Below, piece after piece: positions 26,987 to 37,424 of a stretch of DNA of 64,000 bases. Each line of letters starts with the position of its first letter. Position 1 is the stretch's first letter. The DNA comes from an uncultured Flavobacteriales bacterium (lineage in GTDB: Bacteria; Bacteroidota; Bacteroidia; Flavobacteriales_D; Crocinitomicaceae). The notes beneath the pieces are model-generated. The model saw nothing but the letters and a program-made list of their open reading frames with translations. It did no database searches and was not told where the DNA came from. Location of the stretch: assembly GCA_905478665.1 (NCBI GenBank), contig CAJQJL010000114.1, positions 1-64,000 on the forward strand. Direction: 5' to 3'. The position numbers and the translations under genes are program-made.

Positions 26987-27379
26987 ATGACATTAAAAGA
27001 TACAATTGGAGCAGTGGCAAAATTTCACGATGCTTTTGGAATTGATAACAACTTCGAACCAACAGTAGAGCTTTCGGATGCAGATAAAATGCTTCGCTAC
27101 AAGTTAATGCGTGAGGAGAATGAGGAATATCTTGAGGCAGCTCAAAATGGTGACATGATTGAAGTTGCTGACGCCTTAGGAGATATGCTGTATATTTTGT
27201 GCGGAACGATTCTAAAGCACGGTATGCAGGATAAAATAGCTGAGGTATTTGAAGAGATTCAGCGTTCGAACATGAGCAAATTGGACAAAGACGGAAATGC
27301 AATTTACCGTGAAGATGGAAAAGTGCTAAAATCTGATCAGTATTTTAAGCCAGACATCAAAGCAATTTTGGAAAATTGA
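26987..27379 (+). CDS. MazG-like nucleoside triphosphate pyrophosphohydrolase family protein
   Basis: 'LMREENEEYLEAAQNGDMIEVADALGDMLYILCGT' MazG-like EExxE...D motif. Confidence 0.8.
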   Translation: MTLKDTIGAVAKFHDAFGIDNNFEPTVELSDADKMLRYKLMREENEEYLEAAQNGDMIEVADALGDMLYILCGTILKHGMQDKIAEVFEEIQRSNMSKLDKDGNAIYREDGKVLKSDQYFKPDIKAILEN

Positions 27380-27801
27380 AGCGGTTCAATCTTCGCGTAT
27401 ATGGAATCATCATCAATGAACAAGATGAGGTGCTCGTTTCTGATGAACGACGATTTGGTAAGTCATTTACCAAATTTCCTGGTGGAGGTTTAAAATGGGG
27501 GGAAGGACTCAAAGACTGTATCCGAAGAGAAATTCGTGAAGAATTAGGTCTTAATTCTGTAATTGGAGAGCTGTTTTACTTCAATGATTTTTTCCAACAA
27601 TCGGCATTTCGAGAGGAGGATCAATTAATGAGTTTCTATTTTCGTGTTGATTCAATTGCCTTTGATGAAATTCCAACTTCAGATCATGAAGTTCCATTGA
27701 GTGTTGATGGAGAGGAATTTAGATGGATCAAAAGAGAGTTACTCTCGCCAGATCATTTCACCTTTCCTGTTGATAAGCTTGTTGCAGAAAAATTGTGCTA
27801 G
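27376..27801 (+). CDS. NUDIX hydrolase
   Basis: Nudix box 'GGGLKWGEGLKDCIRREIREELGL'; TTG start overlapping the upstream gene. Confidence 0.88.
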   Translation: MKRFNLRVYGIIINEQDEVLVSDERRFGKSFTKFPGGGLKWGEGLKDCIRREIREELGLNSVIGELFYFNDFFQQSAFREEDQLMSFYFRVDSIAFDEIPTSDHEVPLSVDGEEFRWIKRELLSPDHFTFPVDKLVAEKLC

Positions 27802-28988
27802 TCCTTATCTGCAGGAAACGATTTTGGTTCAATAGCCTCATATTTTTTTGGAAAAAATTTTCTAAGAACAGCCGTATAGTAGTTATAAGGTTTGTGACTC
27901 AAGCTCATCGAAGTTCTCTTATAGACTGATTTATCCTCAAAAGTGCCGTTTTCATCACGCGGATGTTCCTCCATGAAATTTTTATCCATTAATGCTGTTG
28001 AATCTTTCATCTCCAGTGGATATTCTGGCGGAGAAAGAAAAATCAAATTACCCACCTGCGAATAATTAATGTCTCCCGTCGGCTCAGGAAGTATTATTTT
28101 TCCTAATTCCTTTTCAATCTGTTTGGTAACAGCTTTCCCAAATTTATGGACAGTTCTGCTCAGTCCACCTTCAAAGAGGTTGATAAAACCGTCACGAAAT
28201 GTGTTTTTATTCTCAATTTTTTCGTCCTTGTGAAAGATGGCGCTCACTCTTTCCTTAATAAACGTTGAGTCATTGTACGAAAGAGGCATGTTGGGAACTG
28301 CATCTTCTGGATTGATCAATGAAAAACTCATTCCAGCTTCACAAAAAAGTGCGTTATATTCACGTATAAACTCAACATTCCCAGCCATTGGTTGTGCAAA
28401 TGTATACACCTTGAATTTGTTCTTTGAGCTAATTTTATTTTTTGCAGAATGTTCAAGATATGCACGTGTCATAATCGCAAGCGCGCCTCCTTGGCTATGA
28501 CCTGTTAGAATAATATTCGTAATTCCTTGTTTGTTGAGCTTGTCAATCTGATTGAGAACATCGCCGTGCAAATAGGCTATCCCTAAGGTGTAACCACTGT
28601 GTACGTTAGAAGAGGTGTCATTGCCGAATTTGTATTCAAACTCTTCATCATTGATAGTGATTGTTCCCTCAATGGGAATCATTTCTGAGTAGATATTTTC
28701 TAACCAGCTGGATTTTTTATCCGTAGATCCGCGAAAGTTAAGAACGCCGATTTCCCCTTTCGTATAGACTTGAAACTTGTTGTCCATACCAACAACAGGT
28801 GAAGAGTAAATTCGCTTATATCCCTTCGGAATAATTTCTTTGTCATCATTGTAAAGCTTTAGGTATGTATAGCTATTACACAAGGCAATCATTTCATGTG
28901 CTTCAACAGGATCAAACCCGCTAGATAATTGCCCGATGGAGATGTAAGGCAACAGAAAAATCAATGAAATAGTCAGGAGAAACTTCAT
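27798..28988 (-). CDS. lipase (class 3)-like family protein
   Basis: 'NIILTGHSQGGALAIMTRAYL' GHSQGG nucleophile elbow; 'VYTFAQPMAGNVEF'. Confidence 0.85.
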   Translation of the reverse strand: MKFLLTISLIFLLPYISIGQLSSGFDPVEAHEMIALCNSYTYLKLYNDDKEIIPKGYKRIYSSPVVGMDNKFQVYTKGEIGVLNFRGSTDKKSSWLENIYSEMIPIEGTITINDEEFEYKFGNDTSSNVHSGYTLGIAYLHGDVLNQIDKLNKQGITNIILTGHSQGGALAIMTRAYLEHSAKNKISSKNKFKVYTFAQPMAGNVEFIREYNALFCEAGMSFSLINPEDAVPNMPLSYNDSTFIKERVSAIFHKDEKIENKNTFRDGFINLFEGGLSRTVHKFGKAVTKQIEKELGKIILPEPTGDINYSQVGNLIFLSPPEYPLEMKDSTALMDKNFMEEHPRDENGTFEDKSVYKRTSMSLSHKPYNYYTAVLRKFFPKKYEAIEPKSFPADKD

Positions 28989-29073
28989 AGAATTTGTTTT
29001 TGGAGGTATATTGATAACGAAGAATAATTGGGTTTTATTCTGAAATCATGGAGCATAATGCAATATCAACACC

Positions 29074-30078
29074 TTACTTGCACAATTCGTCAATCGTTTC
29101 TTTAAGTCCCCGTTCGCCGAGTGCATATGATTTAGAATAATAGAGGCATGCATTGTCGATATCCCCCATGTTTTTATACACTGCGCCCATAAGGTAATAG
29201 ATTCCCAACCTGTTTTCCGTCAATTTTTCGCCCTTTTGCAAGGTGGATAAAGCCTTCTCTGATTCGCCTTTATTGGCGAAAGAATAAGCGAGTTCATAAT
29301 AGGGCTGATAGTTTAAGCTATCTGTTTCAATACATCGCTGCAGATAGTCAATGGACAGCTTGTATTCTCCTTTCTGTTGATAGAGCAGTCCTAAATTAAA
29401 AAGAACCAAACTACTTTTCTCATCGATCTCTAAGGCTTTGTTGAAAGCTTCTAAAGCAATTTCGCGGTCATTGTTGTTCATAGCTGCAATTCCTTTATCT
29501 CTGGCCTTTTCAAACTTGGACAAATTAGATAAAGGTTTTTTATCGAGCTTTACGAGCATTAATCCGTTCATCTCGGCAATAAAAGCGACATATTTTCCAT
29601 CGGGAGAAATGGCAGGACTGTGATAGACCTCTCCACCAGAAACCATTTCAAATACTACCTCTCCTTTGTGTTTAATGGTGATGCCCGATTGTAGACCGTA
29701 CTGTTCGATTTTTGCTTCAGTGTTTTCATTTGTACTAATCAAAAGACTTTCAATCGACCGGTCGAGTTCAAATGAGCCTATTAGTGTGGAATCAGCAAGT
29801 TCGAAAATTGCTTTTGGATTGTACCCAATAGCCCAATCTCTCCATACAGTTTCTACAAGCACTACTTTGTTCAAATCGAAAATTTTCCACGTATCACGTA
29901 TATTGAAATAGATTTTTTTTGAGTCTTCAGACCAGATCGGAAAGTAATCAATACCGAATGGGACAACAAGACCAATTTTGGCATCAATCCGATCCAGTTC
30001 TTCACTCACATTGCGTGCATACTGTCCATTAACATTGTATGCAGTAAGAATGGCGCAAATGATTAAAAAATGTTTCAT
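29074..30078 (-). CDS. TPR-repeat protein with WD40-like (PD40) segment
   Basis: 'SPDGKYVAFIAEMNG' and TPR units 'EIALEAFNKALEIDEKSSLVLFNLGLLYQQKGEYKLSIDYLQRCIE'. Confidence 0.75.
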   Translation of the reverse strand: MKHFLIICAILTAYNVNGQYARNVSEELDRIDAKIGLVVPFGIDYFPIWSEDSKKIYFNIRDTWKIFDLNKVVLVETVWRDWAIGYNPKAIFELADSTLIGSFELDRSIESLLISTNENTEAKIEQYGLQSGITIKHKGEVVFEMVSGGEVYHSPAISPDGKYVAFIAEMNGLMLVKLDKKPLSNLSKFEKARDKGIAAMNNNDREIALEAFNKALEIDEKSSLVLFNLGLLYQQKGEYKLSIDYLQRCIETDSLNYQPYYELAYSFANKGESEKALSTLQKGEKLTENRLGIYYLMGAVYKNMGDIDNACLYYSKSYALGERGLKETIDELCK

Positions 30079-30109
30079 AGCAAGAATGGAATCGATTGTT
30101 GAGAAAGAC

Positions 30110-30436
30110 CTATTTCAATTTCTCATTTTCTTTGTGTCGGGTAGCATCTCGTTTTGTCTTCTTCTTAAGATTTTTGAGCATCGCTTCTTCTAGGTCAATG
30201 CCTGTTTGATTTGCGAGACAGATCAACACGAAAAAGACGTCAGCCAGTTCCTCCCCGAGGTCCTTGTTTTTATCACTTTCCTTTTCGCTTTGTTCACCGT
30301 AACGGCGCGCCATAATTCGTGCGACCTCTCCAACTTCCTCCATGAGCATTGCCGTATTAGTAAGCTCATCAAAGTAACGGACGCCATATTCTTTAATCCA
30401 GTCATCAACGATTTTTTGCGCTGCTTTTATCTCCAT
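30110..30436 (-). CDS. MazG-family nucleotide pyrophosphohydrolase
   Basis: 'LMEEVGEVARIMARRYGEQ...DLGEELADVFFVLICLANQTGIDLEEAM'. Confidence 0.9.
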   Translation of the reverse strand: MEIKAAQKIVDDWIKEYGVRYFDELTNTAMLMEEVGEVARIMARRYGEQSEKESDKNKDLGEELADVFFVLICLANQTGIDLEEAMLKNLKKKTKRDATRHKENEKLK

Positions 30437-30438
30437 AA

Positions 30439-31215
30439 TTACTTCTTTTTAGGAGCGATGTAGAAGCTAAGTCCCAAAGCATGGAAGTTCATTCTATCAG
30501 CAATTCCAAAACCAAAGGAATAGTCTAATTGCAGATTGTCACGAAGCAACCAGGTCAATCCAGCGTCAAAATTTAAACTGAGTTGATCCTCGTGAAAGTC
30601 GTCAACATCTGTGATTGTACTGTATACTTCTGCAAAGATGCCAAGACGTTCTGTCATGCTGTGAGAATAGTTCAGTGTGAAAAATACATTTCGCATCATG
30701 AAGTTATTGTCGATAGATCCGAAAGAGTATATTTCGTAACCAAGATTGTAACTAAGACCATTCTTGTCATTTATTTGGTGATTCACTGCTAGCGAGAAGA
30801 CTCCGCCTCGTTGTCCACTTTTCCAACTATCCGCACCGGTAGACATGACACCATGCGCGATAAAACCAATCTGTGTTTTCTTCTCGGGCTTGTTTAAGAG
30901 CTGTGCCTTAAAACCAAGTTGTAAATTGGAGAAGGATGCCTCAACCTTCGTAAATGATTTTCTGAAGCTTAAACCATTCACCATTCGGATTTCAAAACCC
31001 TTACCTAAACCAATTCTGAAAAGATTCATCGGCAGTTGAAATACGCCACTTGTAGCGCCGTCATCTCTCGAAAATTGCATCCCTGTTTCCAACTGAAATA
31101 CACCCTTGTCAACCGAAGTCGGACCTGTTGTCTGTGTCGGGCGATCAGTACAAATACTCTGTCCAAAAGCTGTGAGTGTGGACAATAAGCTAATCAGGAT
31201 GATGCAAAATTTCAT
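30439..31215 (-). CDS. transporter-like outer membrane protein (phenol meta-pathway-type fold)
   Basis: 'ICTDRPTQTTGPTSVDKGVFQLETGMQF', barrel-like strands. Confidence 0.7.
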   Translation of the reverse strand: MKFCIILISLLSTLTAFGQSICTDRPTQTTGPTSVDKGVFQLETGMQFSRDDGATSGVFQLPMNLFRIGLGKGFEIRMVNGLSFRKSFTKVEASFSNLQLGFKAQLLNKPEKKTQIGFIAHGVMSTGADSWKSGQRGGVFSLAVNHQINDKNGLSYNLGYEIYSFGSIDNNFMMRNVFFTLNYSHSMTERLGIFAEVYSTITDVDDFHEDQLSLNFDAGLTWLLRDNLQLDYSFGFGIADRMNFHALGLSFYIAPKKK

Positions 31216-31251
31216 AGTGTGGTTATTTTGGTGACAACAAGTTAATCAAAA

Positions 31252-31704
31252 TTATTCTCTACTTTTCGAATCGATCCAAATGCTTACGGGGCCGTCGTTG
31301 ACGAGTGCGACTTTCATATTCGCTCCGAATTCTCCCGTTGCTACTTTTGCTTCACTCGTGATTTTCAATCTTTCAACAAAATAAGTATACAGGGGAATAG
31401 CAACTTCTGGACGCGCTGCATTGATATAACTTGGGCGATTACCTTTCTTCGTAGATGCGTGCAGGGTGAATTGGCTTATGACTAGGAACTCTCCGTTGAC
31501 TTCTGAATAAGAAAGATTCATTTTTCCATCTGCATCGTTAAAGATTCGCAGACCACAAATCTTTTGAATTAACCAATTCGCATCTTCCTCAGTGTCGTCG
31601 TGTCCAATTCCTAGCAGTACAACCATTCCTTTGGAAATTTCTCCAGCGATTTTCTCATCAATCGTCACAGAAGCTTCACCAGAACGTTGAATCAGCACTC
31701 TCAT
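31252..31704 (-). CDS. dtd: D-aminoacyl-tRNA deacylase
   Basis: 'MRVLIQRSGEASVTID', 'LLGIGHDDTEEDANWLIQKICGLRIFND', 'VISQFTLHASTKKGNRPSYINAARPE', 'GEFGANMKVALVNDGPVSIWIDSK'. Confidence 0.95.
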   Translation of the reverse strand: MRVLIQRSGEASVTIDEKIAGEISKGMVVLLGIGHDDTEEDANWLIQKICGLRIFNDADGKMNLSYSEVNGEFLVISQFTLHASTKKGNRPSYINAARPEVAIPLYTYFVERLKITSEAKVATGEFGANMKVALVNDGPVSIWIDSKSRE

Positions 31705-32651
31705 CCGTAGATGTTTTTACGGTGAATATCATTGGCATCTTCTTCCATCAATTGCATATAAGTTGCATAACGACTTTCATCAATTTCACCAGATTCTACA
31801 GCCTCTTTTACAGCGCAATGTGGTTCATTTATATGTTGACAGTTATTGAATTTACATTTGTCCAGCATTGCCCGCATTTCGGGAAAATAATGAGAAATAA
31901 CAGCTTTGTCTAAATCAACTACGCCAAAAGCACGAATACCTGGTGTATCAATGATATAGCCGCCCGAAGCTAGTTTATGCATTTCAGCAAAAGTAGTCGT
32001 ATGTTGTCCCTGCTTATGCGCCTTGGATATTTCACCAATTTTCAATTGGAAATTAGGGTCAAGAGAATTGACGAGAGTGCTTTTTCCAACACCACTATGA
32101 CCTGAAATCATTACCTGCTTATTGTTGATTTCTGCTTTTAAAAAATCAATATTTTCTTTGTTCGTTGCAGAAATTTTGTGCGTGGGATATCCAATCCGCT
32201 CATACATATGTGCCAAGGCATCAATATATTCCAGATCGTCCTCTGTGCACGTGTCAATCTTGTTAAACAAAATGGTCGTTGGAATTCTAAAGGATTCAGC
32301 TGACACCAAGAAACGGTCAATAAAAGCAAGATGTGTTTCTGGAGAGTGAATCGTCACCAACAAGTACGCTTGATCTATGTTTGCAGCTAAAATCTGTTGT
32401 TGTTTACTAAGGTTTGTGGACTTTCGAACGATATAATTCCTGCGTTTTTCAAAATCTGAAATGAGTCGATTCCCCTCTTCATCAATGGTGTCATTTAGTA
32501 AAACCACGTCACCCACAGCAATAGGGTTGGTAGTTTTAAGACCATCAAGACGCAACTTACCTCGAATACGGCATTTGACCAATGAGCCATCTTCCAATTC
32601 AACGTCGTACCACTTTCCTGTGGATTTCAGAACTATTCCCTTTTCGAACAC
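31701..32651 (-). CDS. rsgA: ribosome small subunit-dependent GTPase A
   Basis: 'LFNKIDT', 'SGHSGVGKSTLVNSL', 'IDTPGIRAFG', zinc motif 'CKFNNCQHINEPHCAVKEAV'. Confidence 0.95.
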   Translation of the reverse strand: MFEKGIVLKSTGKWYDVELEDGSLVKCRIRGKLRLDGLKTTNPIAVGDVVLLNDTIDEEGNRLISDFEKRRNYIVRKSTNLSKQQQILAANIDQAYLLVTIHSPETHLAFIDRFLVSAESFRIPTTILFNKIDTCTEDDLEYIDALAHMYERIGYPTHKISATNKENIDFLKAEINNKQVMISGHSGVGKSTLVNSLDPNFQLKIGEISKAHKQGQHTTTFAEMHKLASGGYIIDTPGIRAFGVVDLDKAVISHYFPEMRAMLDKCKFNNCQHINEPHCAVKEAVESGEIDESRYATYMQLMEEDANDIHRKNIYG

Positions 32652-32717
32652 GGTGTAAAGTTAATGATGTATCGGAAATAATGGTAGCCTTCTCGTTAAT
32701 GTACTTCTTAAAAGAAA

Positions 32718-33788
32718 TTAGTGCTCTACATGGAAAAATCCATGCACCGTTTCCTCGTTCTCTTGATTGTCTGTATACTCAATGAGGTAATAGTAGACAC
32801 CATCACTCACATCTTTAGGATTCCAGTTAAAGATGACCTCTTCGGTCTCGAACATGACATTGCCCCATCTATTGAAGATAACACAATGTAATTTTTCTAT
32901 TCCGTGGTTTTGAACAGGAGTAAACAGATCATTAACCCCATCACCATTTGCCGTCACAACATTTGGAAGGATTAATTCTGGAGCGGGAACATCATAACTA
33001 GAACCGTCACAGGCACAGCACGTTGATCCCCAATCTGGATCATAATTATCTGGAATTGCTAACGATCCGAATGTACTATACTCTTCTGTAATTGTCTCTA
33101 GAGTTAAAGGGCCACTACTTTCATCAAATTTCCAATAAGCCGTCAGGTCAGATCCATCCAATGATGGACAGTTTTTACTTTCATTTAATTCAGGATCCGT
33201 TAGCCCGATATCCCAAATTTTAAGAACGGAAATGGTACCACTAAACGTACTGTTGTAAATTGGGTCTTGTCCGATCCAGATGTCATGGAAGGCAGTAACA
33301 GAAGGATTTCCAAAAACAATGGTTGTTCCTATGGAGCTTCCGTCCACGTAGAACGTTAGTTGCGATCCACTTCTACTTATCGCAACATGATGGCATTCAC
33401 CATTGAGGATTTCACCTGCGAAAGTTCCATTGTTGGGGATGGAATAATTTACACCATACATCTGTACGGCCAATGTTTTTGGTCCACCACTGAAGTCTTC
33501 GTCAAAAAAGAAAATCGTTCCCGCGTTAGTCGCATTCCTGTTCGAAAAAATCACTGGATATAAAGAGGTGTTAGAGACTTCACCATTTATCCATGCTTCA
33601 AAAGTGAAATTTCCTGATCCAATGTTATTTAATGCCTGACTCGTAGATGTAAGGTGTTGACCACCGCCGTCAAAGGTTACGCATCCAGAATTTTGCCCAA
33701 CTACGAGATTGGAGCAGAGAAGCAGAAGAAAAATAAGCTGATATTTCTGGTAACGTTTTATTGACGTTAGGGGCATGGAAGTTGACAA
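32718..33788 (-). CDS. LamG-type domain protein with gliding-motility-associated (CHU_C-like) C-terminus
   Basis: Concanavalin/LamG-like 'NFTFEAWINGE...HHVAISRSGSQLTFYVDG'; C-term 'LPNVVTANGDGVNDLFTP...VIFNRWGNVMFE...WNPKDVSDGVYYYLIEYTD'. Confidence 0.85.
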   Translation of the reverse strand: MSTSMPLTSIKRYQKYQLIFLLLLCSNLVVGQNSGCVTFDGGGQHLTSTSQALNNIGSGNFTFEAWINGEVSNTSLYPVIFSNRNATNAGTIFFFDEDFSGGPKTLAVQMYGVNYSIPNNGTFAGEILNGECHHVAISRSGSQLTFYVDGSSIGTTIVFGNPSVTAFHDIWIGQDPIYNSTFSGTISVLKIWDIGLTDPELNESKNCPSLDGSDLTAYWKFDESSGPLTLETITEEYSTFGSLAIPDNYDPDWGSTCCACDGSSYDVPAPELILPNVVTANGDGVNDLFTPVQNHGIEKLHCVIFNRWGNVMFETEEVIFNWNPKDVSDGVYYYLIEYTDNQENEETVHGFFHVEH

Positions 33789-33899
33789 TTCGATTTACAG
33801 TATTAAGTTAATGTTAACTAATATATGATTTATCAACCATATCAAGCAAATATTGACCCATATTCATTGCCGATAAGCACCTTTTATGATGGAATGGGT

Positions 33900-34574
33900 C
33901 TAGTGAGGGGTTGACATCCGTTTTCTTATCAACTTAAGTGACCAATACACCATATTCAGGAAAATTCCCATAAAAATAGTTACCCCCCATGTTCTCGGAT
34001 GATCAAATGGGTGAAGAAAACGATCGCTCACATCGTAGATAATTCCAGACGGATGATGTACAATGTCCCAACTGTTCCAACGAAGGTAGCGCCCTAAGTA
34101 AATTCCAAAACTTGACAGGAAAAGGAATGCAGTTGACAAAATGGAAGTCCATGTCGAACTCATTTTTTTCTGCATCAGTTTCTCAATATCCCAAAGACTG
34201 AGCATCCCGAACACTAACCCAACCCATGCGAATGATAAGATGAGAATTAAATCAAACCAAATGGGCATTGATGAGTTTGCATTGAGGTGAAACAAATCTG
34301 TTAAAATGTAGGGTGCATTCGGAAAGAACAGGAGCCAAAAGAAGAGAAGTAGAACGATTGTCCGCTTCTTGTTCTGAATTTCTGGTTTCAACATGACAAG
34401 GCTACTTAAGGCCCATGGAATAAACGCCAAAAATAGATTCCAGTTTAGAAAAAGAAACATTTTCGTATCCGTGTAGGAGTAGCGGTAAATGGAAAAGAAA
34501 AAACACAAGATGCATGAGACTCCTAAGAAAATAGTTTCATTAAGGCGGTTGCCTTTTTTGAGGGAAGTTAACAT
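33900..34574 (-). CDS. DUF1361-like membrane protein
   Basis: Multiple TM helices, 'FLNWNLFLAFIPWALS', 'FPNAPYILTDLFHL', 'SFGIYLGRYLRWNSWDI'. Confidence 0.8.
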   Translation of the reverse strand: MLTSLKKGNRLNETIFLGVSCILCFFFSIYRYSYTDTKMFLFLNWNLFLAFIPWALSSLVMLKPEIQNKKRTIVLLLFFWLLFFPNAPYILTDLFHLNANSSMPIWFDLILILSFAWVGLVFGMLSLWDIEKLMQKKMSSTWTSILSTAFLFLSSFGIYLGRYLRWNSWDIVHHPSGIIYDVSDRFLHPFDHPRTWGVTIFMGIFLNMVYWSLKLIRKRMSTPH

Positions 34575-34945
34575 AGCTCAATAAGTTTAGGAATGAAAAT
34601 AAGACAGCCAATGGTGAGTGCCGTAATTGCGCCAATTAGGACTGCGCCAGCAGCAAGATCCTTTATCTTTTTAATTGTTGAATGTCGTTCTGGTGAAATG
34701 AAGTCTGCAATGTTTTCAATGGAAGTGTTAATGAGTTCAAGGATAAATACAAAACCAATTGCAAAGACGATCGCGATCCATTCAAATGTGGAAATCTCGA
34801 GTAGAAAGCCTAAAACAATGACGGCAATCGCTGCGATGAGGTGTAATAGTGCATTGTGTTCTTCCTTAATGAGTGTTCGGAGTCCGCTAAAGGCGTAGCT
34901 AAAACTTTTGATACGTTTAGAAATTGAGAATGGTTGATTTTTCAT
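34568..34945 (-). CDS. diacylglycerol kinase family protein
   Basis: 'SFSYAFSGLRTLIKEEHNALLHLIAA', 'FVFILELINTSIENIADFISPE', 'IKDLAAGAVLIGA'. Confidence 0.88.
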   Translation of the reverse strand: MKNQPFSISKRIKSFSYAFSGLRTLIKEEHNALLHLIAAIAVIVLGFLLEISTFEWIAIVFAIGFVFILELINTSIENIADFISPERHSTIKKIKDLAAGAVLIGAITALTIGCLIFIPKLIELC

Positions 34946-35038
34946 ACGCGGCAGTTATACCGTGTTGAACGCAGGGATATCATAGAAAGTATATAGCCGA
35001 TAAGGATTTAAGTTTTTTTGGGAAATCTAGGATGTAGA

Positions 35039-37342
35039 TTAATCACATAAGGCGCAAAATGCACGCTTGATTTTGTGATTCCGAAGAATTTGAAATTCCT
35101 CGTTGATCCATTGACACCATTGTTCGCGATCGAGTTCGGCGGCTTTTTCATGAATGGCAATGTACTTAGGCTCATCCGTACTCAAATTGTACTTAGTTAG
35201 AGTATGTGCCAAAATAAACGTGGCTTCAGTATCCAATTTATCGGCGTCGAACATAGGAATGAGAAACTTGTTTGTCAGGTCATATCGGCTCCATTTATTG
35301 AAAAACTTAACGAGGTTTTTGGTGTCTTCAATGGGCAAATTTGCATCTGTGAAGTATTCGACGATAAAGTTGAAAGACTTATTTATTCCAGGGGCATCAT
35401 TTGTATGACCATAATATTGAAGGAAGGTAAGTTGTATGTTCAACATTAATTCTGGAGGAATGTTCTCATGAATGAGTCTTTCTACCTTCGTTGGGTGTAA
35501 TACATTCGAAAGGCGTTTGGCCGAAATGTCCCATGTCTTTAATAATTTAACACCAGTTAGTGCATATAAATGTAGCAAGTTTGATAAAGCAGTGGGAGAA
35601 AGATCTTTTTCCCGTTGGAGCCAGCTGTTGATAAATTCAGCGGACTTATAAATGTCGTGATCATAACAACGTGATAAAAGTGCGGCGGCATTTTGCACAA
35701 GTTCGGGATGTGCTTTGAATGCATCAAAAACATATCCGCTCAATAATAACTCGGGGTCAATAGACTCTACTTTGTACATCTCATACATTGCCTTGTTCGC
35801 CAAGTTCCAATTTCCAGTCGCCAGCGCAGTACGAAGGCTCAATTCGGTCTTGGCTTTAAGCGAGGTAGATGTTGATATCTCTCCGTAATAATTGATGTTT
35901 GCAGTTGATTTCCGCTGATCGAAAAGTAAAGAATCCCAATAAAGAGTTGTGTCTCCGGCTGCGATTAAATCTCTAAGTTCTCGCTTCGGAATGAGTGTAA
36001 GACTATCTGCAAACAAGTAGTTCAACTGGAAGTACATTTTTGCCCAGTTTTCATACGTTTCGATGGTAATTGGGATACCTTTAGTTTTTAATTGCCCAGT
36101 CAAATGTCTCTTAATGGTCTCTCCGCGCGACTCATGTAAACTGATGTTCTTGAGAGAATCACCTTCAATGGAACTATAGCTGACAATATTAATGGAATGC
36201 ACCTTTCCCGTACCCTTCTCGCGAATCTTTGGGTAATTAATGGGAGTGATAATATTCGTTTTGAAATTGTAGTGCAATTCTTCAGATGCAATAACCCCCT
36301 TATGGATCAGAGAAACATTCTTCGGATCGTATGGTACGGGATCGAAAGGGCGCAATTCATAATTTTTTGAAGGGGCGTTAGCCGGCACTAGGTATTTACA
36401 TTTCAATCCATTTTTGATCACTACGATGGAAGGTAAATATTTCTTGTGATTGAACGATTCTGGAATTTTTCCAAGGTTTGCAATTAAGCGGTATTCACTA
36501 AGTGCTTCGTTGCTATCCAATAACTCTTTTCTATACCGAGGTTGTATGAGAACACCGTCATACACAGGAGATAGATCCAGCTGATTTGGTTGGCCACATT
36601 CCAATTGTTCCTTAGTTATTAAGTCAACTGCCAGACCATCTTTGGGACCAGAAAAAATACGTTTGAAATACGCAAGATCATGGTAGTAGAGCTTCGCCTG
36701 ACCGTCCTCAATCACAACGCTATTACAAACGTTTGTTAGGATGTTTACTAAGTTCTTAAAGAGTCCATCGCAGTCTTGTTGTTGCGCGCGAAGACCAAAA
36801 GCATTGTTGGATAACTGCCCTTCGATACGAACACCCAATTTGCCAAATACCTGCGTCGCGTACACAATCTTTTTTTTTGACTGCGTTTTAAAACCAAAAT
36901 CACCGTAGACATATTCAGGGTCAATCATATTGGCATAATGACCGGGTGATTTTTTCCACTGCATAAACATTTTCTTTGCCAATTCTGCTACTTCCTTTTT
37001 GCGCAAAGGGAATTCTTGTTTTTCTGAGTATAGGATGTTTTCACCAATAATTTCAAAATCTTTGCTTCCACTTTTTCGCACGCGCTTTGCCGGTGTCGCC
37101 AAACTGCCTTTTTTCTCATCGTGACTGAGCATATCATATTTTGCCATGTAAGTGCTGTGCAAGTAAGCGGCTTTTTGTAAGACATCATGTTCTATGAGTG
37201 CTGGCAATCCAAGTGAGATCCGTAGTTCATTTACATGGTTCGCCAATTCAGTACGAAGTTGTGCTTTGTTAGCCTCCGACAATTGAGAAAAGCCAAATAA
37301 ATGAATGAAAAGGAATAGTAAAAAGAGGCTTTTTCGAAACAT
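35039..37342 (-). CDS. CAP (SCP-like) domain protein with large C-terminal region of unknown function
   Basis: 'ELANHVNELRISLGLPALIEHDVLQKAAYLHSTYMAKYDMLSHDE...WKKSPGHYANMIDPEYVYGDFGF'. Confidence 0.75.
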   Translation of the reverse strand: MFRKSLFLLFLFIHLFGFSQLSEANKAQLRTELANHVNELRISLGLPALIEHDVLQKAAYLHSTYMAKYDMLSHDEKKGSLATPAKRVRKSGSKDFEIIGENILYSEKQEFPLRKKEVAELAKKMFMQWKKSPGHYANMIDPEYVYGDFGFKTQSKKKIVYATQVFGKLGVRIEGQLSNNAFGLRAQQQDCDGLFKNLVNILTNVCNSVVIEDGQAKLYYHDLAYFKRIFSGPKDGLAVDLITKEQLECGQPNQLDLSPVYDGVLIQPRYRKELLDSNEALSEYRLIANLGKIPESFNHKKYLPSIVVIKNGLKCKYLVPANAPSKNYELRPFDPVPYDPKNVSLIHKGVIASEELHYNFKTNIITPINYPKIREKGTGKVHSINIVSYSSIEGDSLKNISLHESRGETIKRHLTGQLKTKGIPITIETYENWAKMYFQLNYLFADSLTLIPKRELRDLIAAGDTTLYWDSLLFDQRKSTANINYYGEISTSTSLKAKTELSLRTALATGNWNLANKAMYEMYKVESIDPELLLSGYVFDAFKAHPELVQNAAALLSRCYDHDIYKSAEFINSWLQREKDLSPTALSNLLHLYALTGVKLLKTWDISAKRLSNVLHPTKVERLIHENIPPELMLNIQLTFLQYYGHTNDAPGINKSFNFIVEYFTDANLPIEDTKNLVKFFNKWSRYDLTNKFLIPMFDADKLDTEATFILAHTLTKYNLSTDEPKYIAIHEKAAELDREQWCQWINEEFQILRNHKIKRAFCALCD

Positions 37343-37424
37343 ATCTGTAAATGCATCTTAAATATAAGAAATACTGTGAACAGTGAGTTGCCAGCGTAGA
37401 TAAACCCGATTAAATAGAGGGGCA

